Positions 27,548 through 36,542 of a stretch of 59,677 bases of DNA are shown here, piece after piece. Position 1 is the first letter of the stretch. Each line of letters begins with the position of its first letter. Under the pieces are notes generated by a model. The model made no database searches. It had not been told where the DNA came from and saw nothing but the letters and a program-made list of their open reading frames with translations. The stretch lies in NCBI GenBank assembly GCA_022360055.1, contig JAKSDO010000052.1, positions 1 through 59,677 on the forward strand. Reading direction: 5' to 3'. The DNA comes from Cytophagales bacterium (GTDB lineage Bacteria > Bacteroidota > Bacteroidia > Cytophagales > Cyclobacteriaceae). The position numbers and the translations under genes were made by a program.

Positions 27548-28339
27548 CCCTTTGGCAGGGGCCATAAGCCGGATGGCTGTTTGCCCTCCTTTCAGATAGG
27601 CTTCTTCATCATTAAACCGAAAGCTCAACGCACCATTGATGTACCATTCAATGAGGTCTTCATGCTTAATGATCTTTAAATGATGTCGGGCCATAGGGTG
27701 TTTCAGGGTGAGGTCTTCGCCTTTTGCGGTCAGGATCCGTCCGGGGCATTTTCGCATGTTTGAGGTTCCTCTGCCCGGGGCAAAAAATGAGATGCGATAA
27801 TTGTAGAGGTCTCCTTTGGTGTATTGGGCTGCCATACCATTTCGCTTTTTCAGGGAAGGATCGAAAACATCCTGACCTTTGTCTCCTGTACCGCTGAACA
27901 TCAGCATATGTAAGGCGCTTTCAGACAAGCTCTGAAAGTCGCATTCAATCACGTAGTTGTCTGGTGTCTTGAAGTGATTCCAGTACACTAAATGTCCCCC
28001 GCGAAAGGTATCCCGATAATAGTATTTTTTAGCTTCTTCTTCACCCAGATCACGAATCATGGCAGGCTCCAGCACTTCATAAAAGGTGCCTCCCTGTCCG
28101 GTAAAGCTGCTCCCCGCCCTGGTATAATATTGATCAATTACATCGAAATACTTGGAGTGAATCAGCAACTTGCCGTCCCGGATAGAAGCGATTCCCGGCC
28201 CCTCCATGGTCCAGTCTTCCAGGTCGGATGGCTCATCAAAATCGCAGGAGTAAATGAGCTTGAGTTTAAGATCGTCCTGTGCGCGGCAAGAGGCCGCAAG
28301 GATAAGAATGACAAATAGTGCTGAAACTGTTTTGTTCAT
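27509..28339 (-). CDS. DUF1961 (YesU-like) secreted protein
   Basis: The only convincing full gene on the minus strand, 276 residues from the ATG at 28339 (the longer frame to 28471 starts before the signal peptide). A signal peptide ends near SCRAQ. The body matches DUF1961: a DFDEPSDLEDWTMEGPG opening, YWNHFKTPDNYVIECDF in the middle and a C-terminal ARHHLKIIKHEDLIEWYING segment. Such proteins have a concanavalin-like fold and often sit beside uronic-acid lyases. The 31-nt motif copy B lies 75-105 nt upstream of its start. The flanking sequence on both sides is decayed plus-strand genes, so it was probably brought in or left behind by rearrangement. Confidence 0.85.
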   Translation of the reverse strand: MNKTVSALFVILILAASCRAQDDLKLKLIYSCDFDEPSDLEDWTMEGPGIASIRDGKLLIHSKYFDVIDQYYTRAGSSFTGQGGTFYEVLEPAMIRDLGEEEAKKYYYRDTFRGGHLVYWNHFKTPDNYVIECDFQSLSESALHMLMFSGTGDKGQDVFDPSLKKRNGMAAQYTKGDLYNYRISFFAPGRGTSNMRKCPGRILTAKGEDLTLKHPMARHHLKIIKHEDLIEWYINGALSFRFNDEEAYLKGGQTAIRLMAPAKGLYDNYRIYEILD

Positions 28340-28413
28340 TTTGTTTTTCAATTTATCGGAAAAGTAACCATTTCCAAACCGTAGGTATAATGTTTGTTCT
28401 TTAAATTCCGGAA

Positions 28414-28444
28414 ATGGAACATTTGTGCCCGTTAGAAGAAACAT
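28414..28444. promoter_or_regulatory. 31-nt direct-repeat motif, copy B
   Basis: ATGGAACATTTGT then GAAACAT with the two AACAT words 22 nt apart. An ATAAT block begins 27 nt before it and a C-GGAC-TC block follows as in copy C, so the homology to copy C spans about 75 nt. It can serve the minus-strand DUF1961 gene or the decayed sulfatase on the plus strand. Confidence 0.55.
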
Positions 28445-28535
28445 CCCTTCCAATGCGGACCTCCGGAACACTTTACCTTTGATTCATATTAAATAATCAA
28501 GTTCAAAAAAAGTACTTGTTACTCCGTGACCAACC

Positions 28536-28730
28536 GCAGAGCTCTACGGCCATAAAACAGACCCGTACGAGACCATCGACACGGCAGGGCAGGACTTGGT
28601 CGGTGAATTGTTGGAGAAACTGAAAGCCGGTATCACGGCCATGCATGGAGATGTCGGTGATTTGGACCGGCAGGGTCCATGTCCCGATACAGGTTTTGAT
28701 TGGAGAATATTTCTAAATTTGGGATACTGA
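28536..28730 (+). pseudogene. C-terminal remnant of a sulfatase
   Basis: A frame of 64 codons to a TGA reads ELYGHKTDPYETIDTAGQ, the typical 'ELYDH-x-x-DP-x-E-x-x-N-x-A' end of S1 sulfatases (IDS-like), followed by LVGELLEKLKAG. A TGA lies in frame at 28527 and no N-terminal part exists nearby, so it is not functional. It is 84 nt upstream of the sulfatase-like position before the dehydrogenase gene start. Confidence 0.65.
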
Positions 28731-28781
28731 ATAAACGTTAAAAGATAAGCAAATACCGAATTATTAAAACGAAAAGATAAT

Positions 28782-29825
28782 ATGGCGACACAAATGGAAC
28801 TGGCGGATCTTACCCTGGTAGACAAAGATCATCCAAATGCACAGGAAGTGGCAGTATTGAACGAGCCTTACAATATAACCGTGGCACATGCAGAAATTCC
28901 TGAGCCGGGTGACGATGAAATAAGGGTAAAAATTGAGTATGTAGGCATCTGCGGTTCGGACGTCGAGACCTATCGGGGTTCACGTCAGCCGGAGTATCTA
29001 TCCATGCCTACCCGGCTTGGACATGAAGTTTCGGGCGTTGTAGACAAAGCAGGCAGTAACGTACAAGGGATCAGGAAAGGGGATAAAGTCGCTTGCCGGT
29101 ATGTGTGGGGCGCTTTTGCCGAATATATCATCTGCAAACCTTTCAACGTAAAGGTGATGCCCGATTGGTTTCCCATGAAGGAAATCAGCCTGATAGAAGT
29201 GCTGCCGGGGGTTATTCATGCTGCGGAACTTTCCGAAATAACCCCAAGTAAAAATGTATTGATTACCGGACAGGGCGTGAGTGGCCTGGTCATCACTCAG
29301 GTGGTCAAGCTTTACAATCCGAAGAACCTGGTGGTGACCGATTTGCACGACAGAAACCTCGAATTGGCCAAAAAATACGGAGCTACACATACTTACAAAA
29401 TCCCGACCGAAGATATTCCTACGATGGACATTGTAGGAGAAGACTTCCCCGAAGGCTTTGATGTGGTGATCCCCTGTCTGCTGGACGGCGACGGAATGGT
29501 AGATGCCATTGATTGTGCGGCTTTCTCCGGTCGCATCGTTATGTATGGTTGTATCGGTGTTTGTGATAAGCCCGTCGATTTTTTCAAAGTACATCGGAAA
29601 AGACTGAACATTTATTCTACAGAACCGCGCAGTGATATCGACATGAGGAAATTTTTCCAGGAAGGAATGCAGATGGTGTTGGATGGCCTGGTCAATACCA
29701 CCGAAATGATTACGCATATATTCCCCATGTCGGAAATAGGCCAGGCATTTGCTATAAGGGACGACAAGGACAATAAAGAGGCCCTGCACATACTTATTGA
29801 TTGTAAAAAGAACACCGCCGATTAA
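28782..29825 (+). CDS. Zinc-type medium-chain dehydrogenase
   Basis: A 347-residue cytoplasmic MDR/alcohol dehydrogenase of the sorbitol/threonine dehydrogenase type. Catalytic zinc ligands are Cys57 (GICGSD) and His81-Glu82 (GHE); a Rossmann segment GQGVSGLVI lies near 166. The structural-zinc loop with four cysteines normally found near residue 100 is absent: the chain goes straight from GDKVACRY to the AEYI segment. No signal peptide. It probably oxidises a sugar, polyol or uronate derivative. It lies between two decayed enzyme tails (sulfatase at 28536-28730, GH39-like at 29834-30310), which suggests that deletions brought it here. Confidence 0.87.
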   Translation: MATQMELADLTLVDKDHPNAQEVAVLNEPYNITVAHAEIPEPGDDEIRVKIEYVGICGSDVETYRGSRQPEYLSMPTRLGHEVSGVVDKAGSNVQGIRKGDKVACRYVWGAFAEYIICKPFNVKVMPDWFPMKEISLIEVLPGVIHAAELSEITPSKNVLITGQGVSGLVITQVVKLYNPKNLVVTDLHDRNLELAKKYGATHTYKIPTEDIPTMDIVGEDFPEGFDVVIPCLLDGDGMVDAIDCAAFSGRIVMYGCIGVCDKPVDFFKVHRKRLNIYSTEPRSDIDMRKFFQEGMQMVLDGLVNTTEMITHIFPMSEIGQAFAIRDDKDNKEALHILIDCKKNTAD

Positions 29826-29833
29826 GGAGCTTA

Positions 29834-30310
29834 TTGGACGAAACATATGGCAACCCTTACAATACCTGGGAGCAACTGGGCAGCCCGATACGACCCACTA
29901 CCGCACAGATCAATCAACTCCGATTAGTCCGGGAGCCAACCATCTTGGAAGGGCCGTCTGACGTCGAATCGAGGGGCGATAGCGTGGACGTGAGAATAGC
30001 TATGCCGCCCGCTTCTGTTAGCTTCATCATCCTCTCCAAGAAGGAAGGCAGATCACCCGCGAAAGTAGGAGGGCTTAAATACGAAAAATATAAAAGCCTG
30101 AATGGAGAAAATGACATCATGCTGCTCTGGAATCCTTTGGAGAATAAAAATGTGCTGACCTACGAGGTGTTCTTTGCCAGAAAGGGAATGAAGGAGTTTA
30201 AGAAGGTGAATGCGATGAGTATAATGGATGGCGCGTTTGTCCATACATTGCCAAAAGGGGTGGAGTGCGGCAGATATAAAGTGCGGGCTGTCGATTTAAT
30301 GAATTCATAA
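29834..30310 (+). pseudogene. C-terminal remnant of a GH39-like glycosidase (alpha-L-iduronidase type)
   Basis: The frame can be opened only with TTG at 29834 and has no signal peptide or catalytic domain. It begins GNPYNTWEQLGSPIRPTTAQ, followed by a LRLVREPTIL stretch, a pattern seen where the GH39 iduronidase barrel passes into its C-terminal beta-sandwich and fibronectin-like domain. The rest (VSFIILSKKEG, LLWNPLENKNVLTYEVFFA, YKVRAVD) fits those domains. An iduronidase would suit the heparin substrate, but the catalytic part is lost. Confidence 0.5.
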
Positions 30311-30363
30311 AATAAAGCACTTATCAAGCTTTGTTCATAATGTTTGTTTTTTTTGTTTCCGTC

Positions 30364-30394
30364 ATGAAACATTTGTACACCCAAATTGAAACAT
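30364..30394. promoter_or_regulatory. 31-nt direct-repeat motif, copy C, upstream of the PL15-type gene
   Basis: ATGAAACATTTGT followed by AATTGAAACAT, with AACAT words 22 nt apart, 70 nt before the start of the lyase gene. The ATAATGTTTGTT block 27 nt upstream and the CGGAC block downstream are shared with copy B. Confidence 0.6.
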
Positions 30395-30464
30395 GCATTC
30401 TAATACGGACTTCATAAACTCCCTAATTTTATTGCTCACAAATAAATGTGGTTTTGAAAAGTAA

Positions 30465-33173
30465 ATGTCAATGGTTGTTAAATCCGGTGTAGCTTATTCT
30501 AAGCTTTTGGTTCTTGTACTGATCCTTTCTGTGTTTTACCACTGTGAGGAAATTGATGCTCAGAGCCGCAATTATAATATAGCTGAAAAAAGTATTGATA
30601 AGAAGAGCATCCACCCGATAATGCGGCTTGACCCTTTTCCGCAGAGCGGTAAAATCGAAGTGAATTCACCTTGGATGCTTTGGTCGCCCGTAGTGAAAAG
30701 CAAAACTGGCTATAATACTTACAAATTTGATGAAAATTACCTTTACAAAGGTCGGGTGTCAAAGGATCCTCAATTTGAGGATGAGACTACCATCATCTCC
30801 GAACCTAGAGAATGGACATTTTTTAGTCCTTATAAAAAACTGGAAACGGGGACTTGGTATTGGCAGTATGCTTCCATAGACAAAAATACAGGGAGCGAGA
30901 AATGGTCGGAGGCCTACTATTTTGAAGTTACCGGACGAGAGCGGGATTTTGTGGTGCCGGCATTTGATAAAATTTTGAAAAACATTCCGAAAAGTCACCC
31001 TCGAACACTGGCTTATAAGCATCAAATAGGAAAACTGACTTTCCCAGAAGAACTAACTACTGAATTTATAGCTAAAATGAGTCAGAGCATAGGTGAGGAA
31101 TTTCCTGCATCACTGTTATACGGCGATGAGACCGTACTGGCTGAAAAGCGAAACAGTCTGAGTGATGTCGACCTCACCAGATTTATCGCTAAGCGGACCA
31201 AGGAAATATATCGGGAGCATAAATTCAGTCTGGAAAGTATGCTCAAAGCATACATTATTACGGGAGATGAAAAGTATGCAAAAGAGTCAATTAGACGGTA
31301 CAACTATCTGAAGGATCAATATTTTAAGATCATTGATGCGGGAGCTTACAACGACTTTACCGAAGGGTTTTACTTCAACGTACTGTCCGGTATTTATGAT
31401 GTTTGCTACGATTACCTTGAGCCGAAAGAACGTGAATACATCAAAGAGATCCTGATTGAATCACAAGAGAAAACCTATCATCATTTTTTACATGTTGCCG
31501 AACACTACATTCTGAACAGCCACATGTGGCAGTTTCATTTGCGTACCTTTCTGGGTACGTCACTGGCATTGTTGCATGACGTACCGGAAGCCGAAAAATG
31601 GGTAAAGTTCGTATACGAGGTCTGGACCATGCGAGCGCCCGTGGGAAGCAAGAATGATGGAGGATGGTTTACAGGAAATGGCTATATGGATGCCAATAAG
31701 GGCTCTTTACTTATTATGCCTGTAATATTGTCCCGAATGACTGGGGTTAATTATTTTGAACACCCGTGGTATCGGAATGTCGGGGAATATTTAGCTTACA
31801 CTTCACCGGTCGGCCATATTTCAGGCAGTTATGGAGACAATGCTGATGTGAAAAGGGAAAACCTGATGGATTTTGTCATTGCATACACCCATATAACCGG
31901 CAATCCATACGGTAAGAATTATATCGATTTGGGTGAAAGCCTTGGACCCCCTCAGGATAGAGGCATAAGAAAACCGACAGATGAAGAAAGTAGGCTCCCA
32001 ATCAGCCTTGATGAAAATGGGAGTATGATCTGGTACATGCATCTACCTTTGCCTGCCCAAACTAAAAAACAAGATGCCGAATATACGCGAGCTAAGAGTT
32101 TTCCTGATGTAGGAACAGTCGCAGCGCACACAAACTTGATGAAGCCAGAGAAAAATCTGATGTTTTCTTTCCGCGCTTCACCTTTTGGGGTGGTGGGGCA
32201 TTCGCAGGCTAGCCAAAACTCTTTCAATATCCAATATGGAGGTGAGCCGTTGTTTTTTAGAACAGGATACTATTCAAGTTATGCCGATCACCATTCATTG
32301 CAAAGCTATAAACATACTCGGGCGCACAATAGTGTGTTGGCCGGAGGCGTGGGACAAGCCTTCACCCCGGAAGGATACGGATGGATAGCAAGATTTGCGA
32401 CCGGTCGAAAAATTACTTATGCTTTAGGTGACGCAAGCAACGCTTATAATGATACGAAGCGGGATCAACTGGATAAGATGTTCAAGAAATGGAAGGTCGC
32501 CCATACGCCCGAAAATGGATTTGGAGAACCGGGGGTAACTCGATTTAGGCGACATGCAGCCATGCTCGATGACAATATCGTGATCATTTATGATGAGCTG
32601 GAAGCGGAACAGCCGATTACCTGGTCATGGTTGATCCATAGTAGAGATACACTTGCGCTCCAAGGGAGTGCTGTTTACACAGAAAATTCCAAAGGGAAGG
32701 GATTGTTGAATTTGTATGGTGGGGAGGATAATCCTGAAATGCGGATCACAGATCAGTTCCATGCTCCGGCCGTTGATTGGCTTGGCAATGGATGGAAAAG
32801 AGGGATTGAATATGTAAACCATTGGCATGGAGATGCTACCACAAAAAAAATGCGAAAAGTCAGGTTCCTTGCCATCATTCAGGTGACTGGCAAAGAAAAG
32901 ACATTCACAAAAATTGAAGAGTTGGGCGATGGACGATTTGCCGTTAACGGCTGGCAAATTAAGGCAGGATTGGATAGCAATAAACCCGCAAAATTGTTGT
33001 GTCAAAAAGATGAAGTCGGCGCCATTGGTTTTAATGTAAATAAAATAAAGCTAGGTGGTAAGACCGTGAAGCCGGAGATCAAAGGGAGTACCATACTAAT
33101 AGAAAAGAAAGGCGATGATTGGGTGAAACAAGAGGTGATCGACAGATTACCGGATGGGGCGATTTATTATTGA
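30465..33173 (+). CDS. PL15-type exolyase (DUF4962 plus heparinase II/III-like)
   Basis: A 902-residue exported protein with a signal peptide (possible lipobox FYHC). The N-terminal beta-domain (about 45-165, SPWMLWSP, WYWQYASIDK) is DUF4962, followed by an alpha/alpha toroid with EHYILNSHMWQFHLR (candidate Asn/His pair near 351) and a heparinase II/III-like beta-sandwich with GHSQASQNSFNIQYGG near 577 and YKHTRAHNSVLAGG near 612. This order is that of PL15 enzymes such as the oligoalginate lyase Atu3025 and the Bacteroides heparin exolyases. Context favours exolytic cutting of heparin/heparan oligosaccharides. Confidence 0.85.
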   Translation: MSMVVKSGVAYSKLLVLVLILSVFYHCEEIDAQSRNYNIAEKSIDKKSIHPIMRLDPFPQSGKIEVNSPWMLWSPVVKSKTGYNTYKFDENYLYKGRVSKDPQFEDETTIISEPREWTFFSPYKKLETGTWYWQYASIDKNTGSEKWSEAYYFEVTGRERDFVVPAFDKILKNIPKSHPRTLAYKHQIGKLTFPEELTTEFIAKMSQSIGEEFPASLLYGDETVLAEKRNSLSDVDLTRFIAKRTKEIYREHKFSLESMLKAYIITGDEKYAKESIRRYNYLKDQYFKIIDAGAYNDFTEGFYFNVLSGIYDVCYDYLEPKEREYIKEILIESQEKTYHHFLHVAEHYILNSHMWQFHLRTFLGTSLALLHDVPEAEKWVKFVYEVWTMRAPVGSKNDGGWFTGNGYMDANKGSLLIMPVILSRMTGVNYFEHPWYRNVGEYLAYTSPVGHISGSYGDNADVKRENLMDFVIAYTHITGNPYGKNYIDLGESLGPPQDRGIRKPTDEESRLPISLDENGSMIWYMHLPLPAQTKKQDAEYTRAKSFPDVGTVAAHTNLMKPEKNLMFSFRASPFGVVGHSQASQNSFNIQYGGEPLFFRTGYYSSYADHHSLQSYKHTRAHNSVLAGGVGQAFTPEGYGWIARFATGRKITYALGDASNAYNDTKRDQLDKMFKKWKVAHTPENGFGEPGVTRFRRHAAMLDDNIVIIYDELEAEQPITWSWLIHSRDTLALQGSAVYTENSKGKGLLNLYGGEDNPEMRITDQFHAPAVDWLGNGWKRGIEYVNHWHGDATTKKMRKVRFLAIIQVTGKEKTFTKIEELGDGRFAVNGWQIKAGLDSNKPAKLLCQKDEVGAIGFNVNKIKLGGKTVKPEIKGSTILIEKKGDDWVKQEVIDRLPDGAIYY

Positions 33174-33398
33174 AACATGCACTTTACATGACCATTCAAA
33201 CAGGAAAAGGGAAGGAAGAATTTTCGAGAGCTAAAGATCACAACCTTGAGGGGACCCTTGTCAGCTTCGCATAGTACGTTGGAGTAATGCGCGGTGTCAG
33301 TAAAATGTTTGAATCCGGGCAATAGCAGATCACACATACCAATCTTTGAGTTGGACAAATATCGGGCAATAATGTTGAACTGGTTAAATCCAACAATT
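33174..33398. other. Gap without recognisable gene
   Basis: Frames up to 81 codons exist on the minus strand but have no family pattern. The plus strand shows only short broken frames. It leads into the damaged VOC-LacI ORF. Confidence 0.4.
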
Positions 33399-33918
33399 AT
33401 GAAATTAAGCATTAGTTAAAGGTTTCGACAAATGTTTTAAGTTTTACTCAGAGCAATTAGGCTTAGAGGTAACTTGGGGAAAAATCGGTGGTGATTATGC
33501 CAGCTTTGATATTGGTTTAAAATCAAGCGAGATGGGGTTGTCAATTTTCAAGTCCGATTTAATGGCAAGCGCAATTGGAAATTCGGAAAAATCTTTACCG
33601 ACGGATAATAGGGAGAAAATTGCAATTGTTCTAAAAGTTGATGGAATTGTATTTGAAACCCAGTATTTAGCGTTATTTGGCATTGCCAAAATAAGGGAGA
33701 TGAATGTGGATTATCCTTATGAAGTATCCATGGCAAGCTTTGGTGACCCTAAAGTGTTTTCTATTTTCCGCCCCAAAGTTACAGCTCTTGTATTGCCTGT
33801 TGATAGTATTGTTCAATGCTCAATTGATATTTTGATGAGACAAATCAAAGAGAAACACAGCAATGATTTGAAGCTGCATGAGATAATCCAACCAACATTG
33901 GAAGTTAGAGAAACCTAA
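33399..33918 (+). pseudogene. Chimeric ORF: VOC (glyoxalase-like) start fused to a LacI-family end
   Basis: From an ATG at 33399 the frame stops after six codons, but one frame over it continues as KGFDKCFKFYSEQLGLEVTW, a typical VOC/glyoxalase opening, up to about KIAIVLKVD (33640). The same frame then runs without a break into IVFETQYLALFGI, VDYPYEVSMASFGD, PKVTALVLPVDSI and PTLEVRET, which is the C-terminal third of a LacI-family repressor's effector domain. So two unrelated genes were joined in frame at about 33640 by a deletion, with a small frameshift near the VOC start. Neither part should be functional. Confidence 0.7.
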
Positions 33919-33978
33919 TATTTGAAATTATTGAGGAAAAGTGTAGGATTGTTGAGTTGAATTAAATACAATTACTTT

Positions 33979-33994
33979 ACTAAAACGATTTAGT
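33979..33994. promoter_or_regulatory. LacI-type palindrome upstream of the FtsX permease
   Basis: ACTAAAACGATTTAGT: perfect 6-bp half-sites around a central NCGN, 54 nt before the permease start. The same ACTAAA-NCGN-TTTAGT pattern recurs at 36765-36780. A central CG with symmetrical arms is typical of LacI-family operators, and a LacI remnant lies just upstream. Confidence 0.5.
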
Positions 33995-34047
33995 TGGGCA
34001 GAAAGTGGCAAAACAGAAAATCCAAATACCACTAAATATTAAACAGT

Positions 34048-36480
34048 ATGAGTTTTTTAAACATAAAAACAGTCTTTCGCCTTTTTATGAAAAACAAGCT
34101 TGTTTTTTCACTTTGCATTATTGGTTTGAGTGCTGGTTTTGCTGTCTTTATCGTAATTACTATGCATTATCGATTTGAGCACAGTTACGATAAAATCCAT
34201 GCAAATGCTAAAAATATATATCGGATGCACCCCATTTATGGAACTAATGATGGATATATAAGTCAATATGCAACATCTGATAATGGCTATGGACCTACTT
34301 TAAAAGAAGAACTTCCTGAAGTTATTGATTATGTTAGAATGCTTGCATATCAATCTGAAAGGATAGTTAGTTATACTCCTGAAAGTGGAGCGATTTTAAA
34401 ATTCCGTGAGCCGAATGTTTTCATAGTTGATTCAAATTTCTTTTCCTTTTTTGATTATCAATTAAAAGTAGGCTCGGTGCAACATGTATTAAACGAACCA
34501 AACACCATGGTAATTTCAGAGAGCGCTGCCAAAAAGTATTTTGGGGACGAGAATCCGTTGAGAAAATCCTTAAAGGTATCCACAAATGGAGATCCATTCG
34601 AATGTGAGATTACCGGTGTTTTTTATGATATCCCTGATAATTCTAACCTTCAGTTCAATTTTCTTGTTTCATTTGAGACGCTTAGGCAAGTTTTTCCGGA
34701 AGTTGATAATTCATGGAATTTTGGCATTTCATATACCTATTTGCATTTGGCGGAGAATACCAATATAAAAGAATTTGAAGATCGCATAATGGAGGTATTC
34801 CTTAAAAGGAGCGGTGTTGTTCCCGCAGGTGATTTAATCTATGACATGGAGCTGGCACATTTTCCTGAAATTCATCTTAATGAATCAATACAGTGGGAAC
34901 TTGAGAAAAAAGGGAATAGAGCTGAAACTAACTATTTATTGAGCATTGCCATTGTTATAATTATTATTTCATGGTTGAATTATATGAATATAAGTACTGC
35001 TCTGGCAATTCAACGAAACAAAAACATGCGAATAAAGTATATACTTGGGTCAAAAAAATATCAACTCGTTCTTCAATTTATTTCTGAATCATTCTTTATA
35101 AATCTGATTTCGGTTTGTATTTCAATCCTTTTAATTTATTTGGCATCACCTTTTATAAATACATTTTTTCAACACGGAGGAATAGATTTTATTTTTAATG
35201 ATCCATTTACTTTGTTGATAATAGCCAGCATCTTATTTACAGGAACTTTTACATTTGGAGTGATCTCAGCAATCTTCTTTTTTATAAATAATCCGGACTT
35301 TTTATTAAAACCAAACTCAAATAGTTCAGGTTCCAGGTTCAGGCAAATAATGGTAGTTGCTCAATTTACGACTGCAGTAATGTTAATTATTGGTGCAATT
35401 TTAGTTTACAAACAAGTTCACTATTTACGTTCCCAGGAACTGGGAATTGAATTGAATCAAATAGTTGTAATTAAATCTCCGGCTGACCATAATGCAAGTC
35501 CGTTAGGATTGAACAGAATTCGACAATCTCTTGCAAGCAATCCGGATATCGTCAATATTTCTGCAGGAAGCGATATTCCTGGTCAATTCATGGATATGGG
35601 TTTCATGATAGACAGGACAAGTATTCATCCACCGGTTCATGAAATTACCGATGGTGGGCGAATCGATTTCGATTATGTTGAGACGCTTGGTTTGGAAATA
35701 GTTGCAGGGGTTGATTTCGACGAAAAAATGAATACAGAACGTAAGATATTGATTAATGAAGAGATGGCAAGTCTATTAAAATTTGAAAGCCCTGATGAAG
35801 CTGTGGGCAAGCAAGTTCAACTGCCTGAGATGTATGGAAACCAGCCTGTTACAATACAGGGTGTATTAAAGAACTACAGGCAGCAATCTCCTGCTCATGC
35901 TTTTAAACCAGTATTCTTTTATTGTATTGAAAATGCGTTCTTACCGTACGACTATTTTATTTTTCGATATGATGGAAAAACCAAAGATGTGATTTCATCT
36001 TTGAATAAAAGATGGACAGAAGCGTTTCCTGACAGCTCATTTGATTATTATTTTCTTAATGACCATTATGAAAAACAGTATGGTGGCAATATTCGTTTTG
36101 GAAAACTTTTTAGTATCCTTTGTGTTTTGGCAATCCTAATTTCTATGCTTGGGCTACTGGGCTTATCTATTAATACCTCTCAACGAAGAATTAAAGAAAT
36201 TGGAATTCGCAAAGTAAATGGTGCCCAGGTGGAAGAAGTGCTGGCATTGCTTAATAAAGATATTGCAAAATGGATAATTATCTCTGTGGTTATAGGAAGC
36301 ATATTTGCCTATTTTATTATGCGTGGCTGGCTCGAAAACTTCGCCCTGCAAACGACTATTAGTTGGTGGGTTTTTGCTTTGGCAGGTGTATTAACTTGTG
36401 GAATTGCTCTATTGACTGTTAGCTGGCAGAGCTGGCGTGCCGCTACAAGGAACCCCGTAGAGGCACTTAGACATGAATAA
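34048..36480 (+). CDS. ABC transporter permease, MacB/FtsX type
   Basis: An 810-residue inner-membrane protein of two MacB-like halves, each with a periplasmic MacB_PCD region and FtsX core. A first TM lies near 17-37, a three-helix FtsX block near 294-405, a TM near 430-450 and a C-terminal FtsX block near 685-805 with the usual INTSQRRIKEIGIRKVNGA loop. It ends with the family's RNPVEALRHE. Unlike the permease at 56651 it lacks the N-terminal prefix domain and has no PadR gene beside it. No ATPase gene is nearby, which is normal for this Bacteroidota family. Its codons look A/T-richer than those of the heparin locus upstream. Confidence 0.9.
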   Translation: MSFLNIKTVFRLFMKNKLVFSLCIIGLSAGFAVFIVITMHYRFEHSYDKIHANAKNIYRMHPIYGTNDGYISQYATSDNGYGPTLKEELPEVIDYVRMLAYQSERIVSYTPESGAILKFREPNVFIVDSNFFSFFDYQLKVGSVQHVLNEPNTMVISESAAKKYFGDENPLRKSLKVSTNGDPFECEITGVFYDIPDNSNLQFNFLVSFETLRQVFPEVDNSWNFGISYTYLHLAENTNIKEFEDRIMEVFLKRSGVVPAGDLIYDMELAHFPEIHLNESIQWELEKKGNRAETNYLLSIAIVIIIISWLNYMNISTALAIQRNKNMRIKYILGSKKYQLVLQFISESFFINLISVCISILLIYLASPFINTFFQHGGIDFIFNDPFTLLIIASILFTGTFTFGVISAIFFFINNPDFLLKPNSNSSGSRFRQIMVVAQFTTAVMLIIGAILVYKQVHYLRSQELGIELNQIVVIKSPADHNASPLGLNRIRQSLASNPDIVNISAGSDIPGQFMDMGFMIDRTSIHPPVHEITDGGRIDFDYVETLGLEIVAGVDFDEKMNTERKILINEEMASLLKFESPDEAVGKQVQLPEMYGNQPVTIQGVLKNYRQQSPAHAFKPVFFYCIENAFLPYDYFIFRYDGKTKDVISSLNKRWTEAFPDSSFDYYFLNDHYEKQYGGNIRFGKLFSILCVLAILISMLGLLGLSINTSQRRIKEIGIRKVNGAQVEEVLALLNKDIAKWIIISVVIGSIFAYFIMRGWLENFALQTTISWWVFALAGVLTCGIALLTVSWQSWRAATRNPVEALRHE

Positions 36481-36542
36481 AACAGTTTTTAGATTCTTAC
36501 AACTCAAGTAAATCTTTTTTGAATAGTTGGCGTGCCTTTTGA

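Noticed and set aside
28998-29846. Minus-strand frame of 282 codons
   Set aside because: It mirrors the dehydrogenase gene, is rich in His/Phe/Ile as antisense shadows are, and matches no family.
29834-30310. A genuine 158-residue gene starting with TTG
   Set aside because: The sequence matches only the end part of a larger enzyme and lacks signal peptide and catalytic domain, so it is listed as a remnant.
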